Notes under the pieces: generated by a model
Seen by the model: the letters and a program-made list of their open reading frames with translations, nothing else
What the model was told of the DNA's origin: nothing
Database searches by the model: none
Source of the DNA: SZUA-309 sp965230005
GTDB taxonomy: Bacteria > Pseudomonadota > Gammaproteobacteria > Pseudomonadales > Azotimanducaceae
Direction: 5' to 3'
Assembly (NCBI GenBank): GCA_965230005.1
Contig: OZ245934.1
Span: 4,340,001 to 4,404,000 of the forward strand
DNA: 64,000 nt
Position numbers and translations under genes: made by a program
In this document: positions 8,259 through 16,878 of the stretch, in pieces
How the letters are laid out: each line of letters starts with the position of its first letter
Position numbering within the stretch: position 1 is the stretch's first letter

Positions 8259-9008
8259 ATGGCGGACCTGAAAGACAGAGTGATCGTACTCATCGGCACG
8301 GGCTCGGTGCTGGATCGGGGGGTTGCCGAAGGTCTGGCCGAAGCCGGCGCCAGTCTCTATCTGGCCCGCCCCCGGACGGGGTCCGGATCCGATCCTGCGG
8401 ACAGTGACGGCGAGCTGGAAACAGCCCTCAACGACCTCGGCGGCACCGGACGCGTGGTGGGCTTCGATCCGGCCAGTGAAGAATCGCTGAAACGCCTCTT
8501 CCGGCGGGTGGAAGCCGAAGCGGGCCAGCTGGATGTGCTCGTCAGCCTTTCGGCGCTCGGTCTCGGTATCAATGAGGGTCCTTTCTGGGAGCAGACCCTC
8601 GACGATTGGGACGATCATGGCGCCGAGCTGATGCGGAACCTGCTGGCCGCCAGTTCCCTCGGCGCGCGTCTCATGATTCCTGCCCGACGCGGCTTCCTGG
8701 TGCAGGTTGTCCCCGGCGCATCGGGCACCAGCGTCGACGGATTGCTGCTGGCCGGTCTGGAAGCCATGACGGTGCGGATGGCCAGAGCCTTTGTCGGCAC
8801 CGGTGTCGGTGCCCTGGTGCTGGATCCGGGCCTCGAGTTCGCAGCACATGACCGGGAGGCAGCAGCCTCACCGAGCCCTCGACTCCTCGGGCGCTGTCTC
8901 GCGGCGCTCGCCATGGACCCGGATGTGCTCGAGAAGACCGGCGCCTGCCACAGTCTTCAGACCCTTAAACGGGAGTATCGCTTTGCGGAGTTGGGGGAAG
9001 ATCCATGA
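8259..9008 (+). CDS. Short-chain dehydrogenase/reductase-like protein lacking the catalytic Tyr
   Basis: A 249-residue SDR-fold protein. The N-terminal Rossmann motif is weakly kept as LIGTGSVLDRGVAEGL (canonical TGxxxGIG) and the strand LDVLVSLSAL is in the NNAG position. In the place of the active-site Y-x-x-x-K the sequence reads SGTSVDGLLLAGLEAMTVRM, with neither Tyr nor Lys. The segment 105-120 still has the family helix WEQTLDDWDDH. It may therefore bind a nucleotide without classical SDR catalysis, or be structural. Its stop overlaps the start of the next gene (ATGA), so the two products are made together. Confidence 0.7.
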   Translation: MADLKDRVIVLIGTGSVLDRGVAEGLAEAGASLYLARPRTGSGSDPADSDGELETALNDLGGTGRVVGFDPASEESLKRLFRRVEAEAGQLDVLVSLSALGLGINEGPFWEQTLDDWDDHGAELMRNLLAASSLGARLMIPARRGFLVQVVPGASGTSVDGLLLAGLEAMTVRMARAFVGTGVGALVLDPGLEFAAHDREAAASPSPRLLGRCLAALAMDPDVLEKTGACHSLQTLKREYRFAELGEDP

Positions 9009-9727
9009 TTGAGACCGAGCTCGATCTCGACACGGGCGAGGGTGCGATGAATACCTTCATCGTCCATCCGCGGAGTCCGGGTCCGCATCCGCTGGCGCTG
9101 TTTCTCATGGATGCACCCGGCAAACGTCCGGAGCTACACACCATGGCGTCCCGTCTTGCGGAAGCCGGCTATTACGTCATGCTGCCCAACCTCTACTACC
9201 GCCGCGTGCGTGAGTTTGTCATTAATCCGGAGCGTCGGTCGGAAATGGTCGCGCACATGAATTCACTGACGAACGCCATGGTCTGTGCGGACCTCGAACG
9301 CTGCGTGGCGCATGCCGAAGGGGATCCTGCGGCAGCCACCGCAAAGGTTGGCGTGGTCGGCTACTGCATGAGCGGGCCTTTCGCTTTCGCGGCGGCAGCG
9401 CAATTCGCCGATCGCATCCAGGCGGCCGCGTCCTTTCATGGCGTGCGTCTGTGCACCGAAGCCCTCGATTCACCGCATCGCGATGCGGGTGCCATCAGCG
9501 CCGAGCTGTACTTCGGCTGTGCGGAAACGGACGAATGGGCCTCGGCGGCGATGATCGATGCGCTCCGGGAGGCGCTCGAGGCCGCCGGGGCGCACTTCAC
9601 CATTGAGTGGTATCCGGGGACGGCACACGGCTTCGTGTTTCCGGAGCGTGCGGTCTACCAGGAGGCCGCCGCGGAACGACACTGGTTGCGACTGATCGAT
9701 CTTTTCGGGCGGAATCTGAGCGCCTGA
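9005..9727 (+). CDS. Dienelactone hydrolase-family protein
   Basis: A 240-residue alpha/beta hydrolase. The nucleophile elbow is G-Y-C-M-S-G with Cys121, the Cys form typical of dienelactone hydrolases. The acid is probably the Asp in GCAETDEW, and the His is in PGTAHGFVF. Enzymes of this family open cyclic enol-lactones or cleave related esters, but the true substrate is unknown. The start overlaps the SDR stop (ATGA), indicating translational coupling. A gene on the opposite strand follows 10 bases after the stop. Confidence 0.88.
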   Translation: MIETELDLDTGEGAMNTFIVHPRSPGPHPLALFLMDAPGKRPELHTMASRLAEAGYYVMLPNLYYRRVREFVINPERRSEMVAHMNSLTNAMVCADLERCVAHAEGDPAAATAKVGVVGYCMSGPFAFAAAAQFADRIQAAASFHGVRLCTEALDSPHRDAGAISAELYFGCAETDEWASAAMIDALREALEAAGAHFTIEWYPGTAHGFVFPERAVYQEAAAERHWLRLIDLFGRNLSA

Positions 9728-9737
9728 GCCGGTCCGA

Positions 9738-10802
9738 TCAGCTCGTGAGACCGGTGATGTCCGCTTCGGACAGACCGGCAACGCCGGCTGCTTTGAGAAT
9801 ACCCGCCCAGCTGTTTTCGTCGATGGGAATACCCTCGGCTTCCCGTCTGGCCAGAGATTCCCGCTCGGGATCTCCCGGAACGCGGACCCGGTCGACGCCC
9901 GCCGCCGGGGTGGTGCTGTGCAGATAATCGACCATGGCGCCCACTTCCTCCTGAAAGCGCTCGAGGCCCCCGAAGGCGGCAGGATCGAGCACGATCATCA
10001 GCATGTGATTGACGATGGTGTTCTCCCGGGGCTGGCCGGGCTGAGCGGTCCATTCACCGGCCAGGCCACCGCCGAGGAGCTCGCAGAGGACGGCCAGTCC
10101 GTAGCCTTTGTGGGCGCCGAAAGGGCCCAGCGCGCCGAAGGGTTCTTCGAACATGACCTTCGCCTCGGTCGTCGGCAGGCCTTCGTGATCGAGGAGTGCA
10201 CCTGCCGGCACCGGTTCTTCCTTCATATAGGCCACGCGCACCTTGCCCTGAGCGATGGCGCTCGTCGCCATGTCGAGCACGATGGGCGGTTGCTCACCGC
10301 GCGGCACAACGGCGCAGAAGGGATTCGTGGACATGCGCCGCTCCCGGCCGGCGAAAGGTGAGACGAGGGGGCCGTGGCCGACGACGTTCACGAAATGGAC
10401 CGAAACGAGACCGGCCGCCGCACACTGTTCGCCGTAGCTGCCGATGCGACCGAGATGGTGGCAGTTGCGCACACCCATGCAGACCACGCCCGTGTCGCGC
10501 ACGCGCTCAGTGGCCATGGCGACGGCCTGTGCCCCCACCACCTGGCCGAAGCCGAACTGGCCGTCAACGAGCATGACGGCACCCTGGTCGCGGACCAGCG
10601 CCGCCTCGGCGTCCACCTTGAGATGGCCCGCACGAATGTTGCCCACATAGGCCGGCACCATGCCGACGCCATGGGAGTCGTGGCCTTTGAGATTGGCTGC
10701 CACCAGATGATGCGCCACCTTCTCGGCAACGGCAGCCTGACTGCCCGCGGCGATGAAAATCTGACTGACGAAGTGTGTGAGCTGCGTGGCCTGGATAAGC
10801 AT
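9738..10802 (-). CDS. Malate/L-lactate/ureidoglycolate dehydrogenase family (Ldh2) oxidoreductase
   Basis: A 354-residue NAD(P)-dependent 2-hydroxyacid dehydrogenase of the non-Rossmann Ldh2 fold. Family hallmarks are visible: GHDSHGVGMVPAYV near residue 40 (the conserved D-S-H-G), CMGVRNCHHLGRIGSYGEQ in the middle, PIVLDMATSAIAQGKVR, and GPFGAHKGYGLAVLCELL for the NAD site. The length matches the family. It is divergent from the SMP-30-like gene, and the two might act in one sugar-acid or hydroxyacid pathway; this is inference from adjacency. Confidence 0.9.
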   Translation of the reverse strand: MLIQATQLTHFVSQIFIAAGSQAAVAEKVAHHLVAANLKGHDSHGVGMVPAYVGNIRAGHLKVDAEAALVRDQGAVMLVDGQFGFGQVVGAQAVAMATERVRDTGVVCMGVRNCHHLGRIGSYGEQCAAAGLVSVHFVNVVGHGPLVSPFAGRERRMSTNPFCAVVPRGEQPPIVLDMATSAIAQGKVRVAYMKEEPVPAGALLDHEGLPTTEAKVMFEEPFGALGPFGAHKGYGLAVLCELLGGGLAGEWTAQPGQPRENTIVNHMLMIVLDPAAFGGLERFQEEVGAMVDYLHSTTPAAGVDRVRVPGDPERESLARREAEGIPIDENSWAGILKAAGVAGLSEADITGLTS

Positions 10803-10894
10803 GGCGTCCCCCTTCCGGCCGGCTAGTGTTGCCTCTTTCCTCGCGCTGTGACAAGGTTTTTTGCCTTTCGGGGGAAGGGAGAAGGCCAGGGCCT

Positions 10895-11794
10895 GTGGGT
10901 CCGGGCAACACGACGGTGATCACTCGGGAAATCAGCGAACCGCTTGTGCGCGGCTATGGGCTCATCGAAGGGCCGGTCTGGGATTCTGCTCGCGGACTGC
11001 TGTTCAGTGACGTGCTCGGCGGCGGCGTTTACTGCTTAGGCCGGGACGGCAGCATCAGCACGGTCTTCGAACACCGCAAAGGCATCGGCGGCATGGCCCT
11101 GCACACGGCTGGTGGTCTCGTCGTGAGCGGTCGTAACGTGAGTTTCAAACCCTTTTCCGGCGGCGCCACGCAGCTGCTCCTCGACCGCGATCCGGAAGCT
11201 GGCAACGTGGGCTACAACGATCTGACCACCGATGCACAGGGGCGCATCTACGCGGGCTCGCTTGGTAACAGCCCGGTCTTCGAAGACGGGCGCGAACCTC
11301 AGGCCGGCAACCTTTACTGCATCGATCTGGATGGATCGTCGCGTCAGGTCGCGGAGGACGTGCGGCTCACGAACGGACTCGGATTCTCGCCGGACGGCTG
11401 CACGCTTTATCACTCGGACTCACTCAGGCGTGCCGTCTTCTGTTATTCGGTCGCCGACGACGGTGGACTTGGAGAGAAACGCCTCTTTGCGGAGTTTGAA
11501 GACGGCGTGCCGGACGGGCTGGCGGTGGCTGAAGACGGTTCCGTCTGGGTGGCGCTCGCCGCCGGCGGACATGGCGTTGCCGTCCTTGAGGCTGACGGTT
11601 CCCGGCGCGGCCATGTCGCCATCCCCGACCCCATGTGCACAAGCGTCTGCTTTGGCGGCGACGACCTGAAGACGCTCTACATCGTTTCCGGGTCTGACGG
11701 CGCGCCGAGTGATCGTCATGGTGCCGTTTACAAAACTGCCTGCGACGTGGCCGGTGTTCCGGTCGCCGCGGCGCGCGTCGCGTTACCTGAGTGA
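10895..11794 (+). CDS. SMP-30/gluconolactonase/LRE-family protein
   Basis: A six-bladed beta-propeller of the SMP-30 family, which hydrolyses sugar lactones or related esters using a divalent metal. The metal-binding landmarks are present: the Glu in LIEGPVWD, the Asn in NVGYNDLTTDAQGRIY, the Asn in RLTNGLGFSPDG and the Asp in GVPDGLAVAEDGSVWVA. The start is uncertain. A GTG at 10895 gives 299 residues, close to family length; the frame also allows a GTG at 10826, adding 23 residues with no family match and no Shine-Dalgarno sequence. It may form a small catabolic set with the divergent dehydrogenase. Confidence 0.85.
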   Translation: MGPGNTTVITREISEPLVRGYGLIEGPVWDSARGLLFSDVLGGGVYCLGRDGSISTVFEHRKGIGGMALHTAGGLVVSGRNVSFKPFSGGATQLLLDRDPEAGNVGYNDLTTDAQGRIYAGSLGNSPVFEDGREPQAGNLYCIDLDGSSRQVAEDVRLTNGLGFSPDGCTLYHSDSLRRAVFCYSVADDGGLGEKRLFAEFEDGVPDGLAVAEDGSVWVALAAGGHGVAVLEADGSRRGHVAIPDPMCTSVCFGGDDLKTLYIVSGSDGAPSDRHGAVYKTACDVAGVPVAAARVALPE

Positions 11795-11840
11795 CGGGCG
11801 CGAACCATTAGAACTGCCAATCGGCCAGGAGCGAAGCCCA

Positions 11841-12680
11841 ATGAGTAGCGAAGCAACAAGACAGGAGCTGGACACGGGCACGGAGGACATCCTTGCGCAT
11901 CAGGAAGATGGAGTGGTGGTCATCACTCTGAATCGACCGCAGGCGCGCAACGCCATGTCCGGTCCCATGAACGCGGGTCTCGAACAGACCCTGGACTACG
12001 CAGAACGGAGCGCTGACGTGCGCTGCATCGTCCTCACCGGGGCAGGCGGTGCCTTCTGCGCTGGCGGCGACGTCAAAGGTATGGCGGCCCGTGGCGACAG
12101 CGGGCCCGGACCGACGCTCGACGAACGTATCCATGCGCAGCGCCTCAATCAGCGCAATACGGCCGGACGCATGTACCTGATGCCGAAACCGGTGATCGCC
12201 GCGCTGCCGGGGCCGGCGGCCGGGGCAGGACTGGCGCTTGCGCTCTCAGCGGATCTACGCGTCATGGCCGATTCGGCATTCATCACCAGCGCGTTCGCCC
12301 GGGTGGGTTTCAGCGGTGACTATGGCGGCAGCTTCTTTCTCTCGCAGCTTGTCGGCAGCGGCAAAGCGAAGGAAATCTATTTCCTCTCGGATCGCGTCAG
12401 CGCGGAGGAATGTCTGCGCCTCGGGATCGCCAATCAGGTCGTTCCGGCGGCAGAGCTTGAGGCCGCGACCATGGCCCTGGCCCGGCGCCTGGCTTCAGGT
12501 CCGCCGGTGGCCTATCGCTACATGAAGGAGAACTTCAACCGCGCGGCCATGGGTGGGGACGTGATCGAGTGTCTGGATCTCGAGGCCACGCATCATGTGC
12601 ATACGGGCCTCACCGAGGATCACCGGGAAGCGGCCAAAGCCTTCGTGGACAAGCGCGAGCCGGTCTTCAAGGGTCGCTGA
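11841..12680 (+). CDS. Enoyl-CoA hydratase/isomerase (crotonase) family
   Basis: A 279-residue crotonase. The CoA-binding strand VVVITLNRPQARNAMS and the first oxyanion-hole segment GAGGAFCAGGDVKGMA are typical, as is the second, LPGPAAGAGLALALSADLRV. In the position where hydratases often carry the second catalytic Glu the sequence reads GFSGDYGGSFFL, so the residue is Asp, which may mean a different reaction. The ATG at 11841 has AGGAG 9 bases upstream. Its last 61 bases overlap the 3-prime end of the convergent cysteine synthase-like gene. Confidence 0.9.
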   Translation: MSSEATRQELDTGTEDILAHQEDGVVVITLNRPQARNAMSGPMNAGLEQTLDYAERSADVRCIVLTGAGGAFCAGGDVKGMAARGDSGPGPTLDERIHAQRLNQRNTAGRMYLMPKPVIAALPGPAAGAGLALALSADLRVMADSAFITSAFARVGFSGDYGGSFFLSQLVGSGKAKEIYFLSDRVSAEECLRLGIANQVVPAAELEAATMALARRLASGPPVAYRYMKENFNRAAMGGDVIECLDLEATHHVHTGLTEDHREAAKAFVDKREPVFKGR

Positions 12681-13663
12681 GGTTTCCAGGGCACGAGGCC
12701 TTTCTCAGCGAGGAAGGCTTCGTTGTAGAGCCGTGACTGATACTTGTGGCCCGTGTCGCAGAGGATCGTCACGATCCGGTGACCGGGACCGAGCTTCTTC
12801 GCCAGGGCCACGGCCGCGCAGAGATTGATGCCGGTGCTCGAGCCGTTGAACCAGCCCTCGGTCAGCAGCTCCTGATAAACCATGGTCACCATGTCCTGAT
12901 CGGCCACCTGGATGGCGTCGTCGATTTCCGTATCTGCGAGGTTGTCCGTGACGCGACTGTTGCCGATGCCTTCGGTGATGGACGGTCCCTGACTCATGGC
13001 CGCCTCACCGGTGGTCACCCAGTTGTAAAGGGCGCTGCCCATGGGATCGGCAAGGACGATCTGCACGTCTCGGTTCTGCTCCTTCAGATAACGGCTCACG
13101 CCGGCAAGGGTGCCGCCGGTGCCCGTGGCCGCCACGAATGCGTCCACGGTCCCTTCGGTCTGGGCCCAGATCTCGGGCCCAGTAGATTCGTAGTGGGCGA
13201 GCCGGTTGGCCGTGTTGTCGAACTGATTCGCCCAGACGGCCCCCGGCAGGGACTCGGCGAAGCGACCGGCCTGCTTCTGATAGTTCATCTCGTCCCGATA
13301 GGGCACCGTTGGCACGACCCGGACTTCTGCGCCCAGAGTCTTCAGAATCTCCACCTTCTCCGGTGACTGGTTGTCCGGCATATAGATGATGCAGTCATAG
13401 CCGCGGGCGTTGCAGACGTGGGCGATGCCGATACCCGTGTTACCGGCGGTGCCCTCGACGACGGTGCCACCGGGCTTGAGGGCCCCCGATTTCTCGTGCT
13501 CCCGGATCATCCACAGGGCCGCGCGGTCCTTGACGGAGCCGCCGGGGTTGAGGAATTCGGCCTTGCCGAGAATCTCGCAGCCGGTCATTTCCGACAGGCG
13601 CGACAAGCGGATCAACGGCGTGTTGCCGACGCCGGCTTCGAAGCTTTCGATGATGTCTTTCAT
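12620..13663 (-). CDS. Cysteine synthase-like PLP enzyme (CysK/CBS family)
   Basis: A 347-residue fold-type II PLP enzyme that would join O-acetylserine or a related substrate with sulfide. The PLP lysine is Lys45 in NPGGSVKDRAAL. The substrate loop reads GTAGNTGIGIA where CysK has T-S-G-N-T-G. The PLP phosphate loop is GTGGTLAGVSRYL. A C-terminal segment extends about 30 residues beyond standard CysK and runs into the 3-prime end of the crotonase gene on the other strand. The ATG at 13663 gives the family start MKDIIESFEAGVGNTPLI; the frame extends seven codons further upstream. Confidence 0.9.
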   Translation of the reverse strand: MKDIIESFEAGVGNTPLIRLSRLSEMTGCEILGKAEFLNPGGSVKDRAALWMIREHEKSGALKPGGTVVEGTAGNTGIGIAHVCNARGYDCIIYMPDNQSPEKVEILKTLGAEVRVVPTVPYRDEMNYQKQAGRFAESLPGAVWANQFDNTANRLAHYESTGPEIWAQTEGTVDAFVAATGTGGTLAGVSRYLKEQNRDVQIVLADPMGSALYNWVTTGEAAMSQGPSITEGIGNSRVTDNLADTEIDDAIQVADQDMVTMVYQELLTEGWFNGSSTGINLCAAVALAKKLGPGHRIVTILCDTGHKYQSRLYNEAFLAEKGLVPWKPQRPLKTGSRLSTKALAASR

Positions 13664-13806
13664 GGGGCGGATTCTAGCCAGCATCCGTTTGCAGCGTATA
13701 GCGCACTTAGGTAATCATCGGGAATATTCATAGATTTCAGGGTCATAGACCTCTGGGGGTGCCTGCGGGCCAACCCGGGAGGAAAGGGCCTCAGCCGGAG
13801 AAACGC

Positions 13807-14958
13807 ATGAGCAGATTCGAGGTGGCCGGTCCCAGCGCGCTCGGACTCGACGACGGTGCTGTGGCGGCCTTTCTGGAGCGGGTGCGCCGCGAAGTGGACG
13901 AGGGCCTCCTGCCCGCAGTGCAGGTGGCCGTGGCTCGAAAAGGCGAGCTGGCGCTCTTCGAGACCTTTGGCGACGCCGCCGAGGACAGCCTGTTCTGCAT
14001 TTTCTCGGCGACCAAGGCGATCACGTCATCGGCCATCTGGCTCCTGCTTCAGGAAGGTCGCCTCGAGCTCGGGGAACGGGTGGCGGACATCATTCCCGCC
14101 TTCGCCTCGAACGGAAAAGAGGTGGTCACGGTCGAGCAGCTGCTCACCCACACGGCAGGCTTTCCGGCGGCCCCCTTCAAAAGCCTCGACTGGGTGGATC
14201 CGGGGCGCCGCTACGAGCGCTTCGGCCAATGGCGCCTGTCCTGGGAGCCCGGTAGCCGTTTCGAGTACCACCCGACTTCTACCATGTGGGTGCTGGCCGA
14301 GCTCATCGAACGCCGGGGGGGTATCGCTTTTCAGCAGTTCATCCGCGAGCGGATCTGCGTACCACTCGGGCTCGAGGACCTCTGGGTGGGGCTGCCGGCA
14401 TCGGAAAACGACCGGGCCGTGCCCTGCGGCCACAGCGGTGACGCCATTACCGACGAAGAGTATGCGCGCATGGGCATGCCGAAACCGCCGGTCACCGAAG
14501 TCACCGAAGAAGCCATTCTGTCCTTCAACGACCCGGCGATCCGCGCTGTTGGCGTGCCGGGCGGCGGAGGCTTCACCAATGCGGCGACGCTGGCGCTTTA
14601 CTACCAGGCGCTGCTTCACGGCGGTCGCGGCGGCCTTGAGCTCTGGTCCCAGGAAACTCTGGCCAATGCCCGTCGGGTGCGCACGGAGGGTCTCCTCGAT
14701 CCGCTCTTCAGAAAGCCGGTCAGCCGTGGGCTCGGCATCGTCATTGCCGGCGACGAAACCCGCAATTTCCGGGGTTTCGGCCACACCAATTCACCGCTGG
14801 CCTTCGGCCACAACGGTGCCGGTGGCCAGCCCGCCTGGGTAGACCCGGCGACAGGCCTGTCGCTGGCCTATCTCACCTCCGCCCACGACCGGAACGAGAT
14901 CCGCCAGGGTCGGCGGGGCGTTGCCATTGGCAGTCTCGCGGCGAGTCTGGTGTCTTGA
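13807..14958 (+). CDS. Serine hydrolase, beta-lactamase / esterase fold
   Basis: The second class C beta-lactamase-like hydrolase in the window, 383 residues. S-x-x-K is SATK (67-70) in SLFCIFSATKAITSSAIW, the Tyr motif is in FEYHPTSTMW, and LLTHTAGFP follows the nucleophile helix as in family VIII esterases. No signal peptide is visible. I chose the ATG at 13807 because the family-like sequence begins just after it; an earlier GTG at 13759 adds a proline/glycine-rich tail. The stop overlaps the apbE start by one base (TGATG), so the pair is translationally coupled. Confidence 0.87.
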   Translation: MSRFEVAGPSALGLDDGAVAAFLERVRREVDEGLLPAVQVAVARKGELALFETFGDAAEDSLFCIFSATKAITSSAIWLLLQEGRLELGERVADIIPAFASNGKEVVTVEQLLTHTAGFPAAPFKSLDWVDPGRRYERFGQWRLSWEPGSRFEYHPTSTMWVLAELIERRGGIAFQQFIRERICVPLGLEDLWVGLPASENDRAVPCGHSGDAITDEEYARMGMPKPPVTEVTEEAILSFNDPAIRAVGVPGGGGFTNAATLALYYQALLHGGRGGLELWSQETLANARRVRTEGLLDPLFRKPVSRGLGIVIAGDETRNFRGFGHTNSPLAFGHNGAGGQPAWVDPATGLSLAYLTSAHDRNEIRQGRRGVAIGSLAASLVS

Positions 14959-15950
14959 TGGGAGCAGGGCTCAGAGCCTCCTGTCTGTTCCAGCTTATGT
15001 GCCTGCTGCTGCCGGGAACGGGTGCCTGGGCAAACTGGCATGAAGTCACGGAACCGATCATGGGCACCCGCGTACACGCGGAGCTCTGGCACGAGGATAC
15101 CGGCGCGGCGGAAGCGCTGCTTGCGGAAGTGCTCGCTGAGATGCGGCGCATCGAACAGACCTACAGTCCCTACATCGAAGCCAGCGAACTCTCCCGCATC
15201 AATCGGGAAGCGGGCAAAGGCTGGGTAGCCGCCAGCGCGGAGATGATTGACCTCCTGGACCGCAGCGCCCGCGTGTCGCAGATGACAAAGGGGGCCTTCG
15301 ACATCACCTATGCGTCCGTTGGCCGCTACTACGACTACCGGGCCGGCGAACGGCCCGACGATGCGAAGCTGGAGGCGGGTCTCGAAGCCATCAATTACGA
15401 GTTCGTCGAGCTCGATGCGGCTGCCGGTCGGGTCCGCTTCGCGCATCCGCTCGTTTACATCGATCTCGGCGGGATCGCCAAGGGGTATGCGGTCGATCGC
15501 TGCATTGAGCTGCTGGCCCGGGCCGGCATTACTCAGGCCTCCGTCGCCGCGGGCGGCGACAGCCGTATTCTCGGGGACCGCTTCGGTGAGCCCTGGACCG
15601 TTGGCATTCAGGACCCGCGGAAACCCGGCTCCATGGCCGTGCTCCTGCCCCTCGTCGACGTGGCCGTCTCAACGTCCGGGGACTACGAGCGCTTTTTCGT
15701 CGAGGACGGTATCCGCTATCACCACATCATCGACCCCACCACCGGAGATTCGGCGCGGCAGAGCTGGAGCGTGACGATTCTCGGTATGGAAGCCACCTTG
15801 ACAGACGCCCTCTCCACGAGCGTTTTTGTTCTGGGCCCTGATAAGGGTCTTGCGCTCATTGACCAGCTGCCCGGAATCGACGCGATCATCATCGACGCCG
15901 ACGGAACCCTGCGTTTCTCCGCCGATCTCGCCGAGGCCGGCGACCCCTGA
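14958..15950 (+). CDS. apbE: FAD:protein FMN transferase (ApbE)
   Basis: ApbE attaches FMN through a phosphoester to Thr/Ser of target flavoproteins such as NqrB/C and RnfG, on the periplasmic side. The 330-residue protein starts with a hydrophobic signal (LFQLMCLLLPGTGAWA), then has EPIMGTRVHAEL, the flavin-binding DLGGIAKGYAVDR and GGDSRILG, and the metal motif HHIIDPTTG. No obvious flavoprotein target is encoded nearby. The ATG at 14958 overlaps the stop of the upstream hydrolase (TGATG); an in-frame TTG one codon earlier is less likely. Confidence 0.92.
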   Translation: MGAGLRASCLFQLMCLLLPGTGAWANWHEVTEPIMGTRVHAELWHEDTGAAEALLAEVLAEMRRIEQTYSPYIEASELSRINREAGKGWVAASAEMIDLLDRSARVSQMTKGAFDITYASVGRYYDYRAGERPDDAKLEAGLEAINYEFVELDAAAGRVRFAHPLVYIDLGGIAKGYAVDRCIELLARAGITQASVAAGGDSRILGDRFGEPWTVGIQDPRKPGSMAVLLPLVDVAVSTSGDYERFFVEDGIRYHHIIDPTTGDSARQSWSVTILGMEATLTDALSTSVFVLGPDKGLALIDQLPGIDAIIIDADGTLRFSADLAEAGDP

Positions 15951-16342
15951 AGCTCCGGCGCCGCAACCGGCGCCTGCTCCATTGATGTCGTTCTCATTGT
16001 GTCCGACGCCCCCGGCAGTGGGCGGCGAACTGTGACCTCGAGCACGTTCTCCGGAACCTCCCTCAACTAACGTGCGTAGCTCGGGCGGCATGGAGTCTGC
16101 CCGGCGGGTCGAAGGATGGACCCACGATCGCTGGAAGCGACAACAGTGTCAGCCGGCGGTACGAAAGGCTTTGCCCGGTCAGGTTCGTAAGGACGACGAA
16201 CGGGTGGAAGACCAGGCGCGCCCAGTGCGTGTTCTGGAAGCTTGTAGCTGCCAGGCCTTTCGACGGCGCACTAATTTGCTGGTCTCGACGATCGGCTGTG
16301 AGGAAGCCCTGTAAAGGAAGCACTCTTTAAGGAGCCGAAGCA
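15951..16342. other. Noncoding gap before the Exb/TPR cluster
   Basis: There are 392 bases between apbE and the thioredoxin gene. Two small inverted repeats are visible: GGCGCC twice at about 15957-15974 just after the apbE stop, and GTTCGT (16183-16188) pairing with ACGAAC (16196-16201). A short open frame at 16072-16314 has no family resemblance. The promoter for the ten-gene cluster must lie here if it has its own, but I cannot point to a convincing -35/-10 pair. Confidence 0.5.
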
Positions 16343-16864
16343 ATGACAAGCAGAGCAACGAACATCACGAAGCGCTGGCTGACCGGTGCCGGTCTGATAC
16401 TGGCGCTCGGCCTTTCCCTCAGTGCCCACGGCGTTGTGAGCCTTCGGGAGGAAGCGCCGGACTTCACACTGAAGAGTCTCGACGGCAGCAATCTGCGCCT
16501 CGAGGAGTATCGCGGCCAGGTGGTGCTGATCAACTTCTGGGCCAGCTGGTGCGGACCCTGCCGACAGGAGATGCCCATTCTCGACCGGCTGCATCACCGC
16601 TACGAAGACACGGGCTTTGCCGTGCTCGGTGTGAACGTCGAGGGTGAGATCGATCCTGCCCAGGAGATTGTCGACAAGACCAGCGTAACTTTTCCGATTC
16701 TCATCGACGACGGTCAGAAAGTGAGCCAGCTCTACGACCTGCCGGCCATGCCGAGCACCGTCGTCGTCGATCGCGATGGCGTCATCCGCTACATCCACCT
16801 CGGTTACAAGCCCGGTGACGAAGCCAAGTACGTCGAGGTCGTGAAACAACTGATCCGAGAGTAA
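16343..16864 (+). CDS. TlpA/ResA-like periplasmic thioredoxin
   Basis: A 173-residue thiol-disulfide oxidoreductase. An N-terminal hydrophobic segment (about 13-30) serves as signal or membrane anchor. The redox motif is W-A-S-W-C-G-P-C (Cys70 and Cys73), followed by RQEMPILDRL, and cis-Pro is in LPAMPSTVVVDRDG. Such proteins reduce Cys pairs in the periplasm, often in cytochrome or envelope-complex assembly. AAGGAG lies 8 bases before the ATG. It is the first of ten co-directional genes and 14 bases separate it from the next, so a role in maturing an envelope complex is plausible. Confidence 0.9.
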   Translation: MTSRATNITKRWLTGAGLILALGLSLSAHGVVSLREEAPDFTLKSLDGSNLRLEEYRGQVVLINFWASWCGPCRQEMPILDRLHHRYEDTGFAVLGVNVEGEIDPAQEIVDKTSVTFPILIDDGQKVSQLYDLPAMPSTVVVDRDGVIRYIHLGYKPGDEAKYVEVVKQLIRE

Positions 16865-16878
16865 CCGGTACCCAAGCA

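Noticed and set aside
13856..14842. A 328-residue open frame in another reading frame
   Set aside because: It overlaps the serine hydrolase, which has the S-x-x-K and family motifs; the alternative is Arg/Ser-rich junk sequence.
16072..16314. An 80-residue open frame before the thioredoxin gene
   Set aside because: No Shine-Dalgarno signal, no family resemblance and a base composition that does not look like the neighbouring genes.
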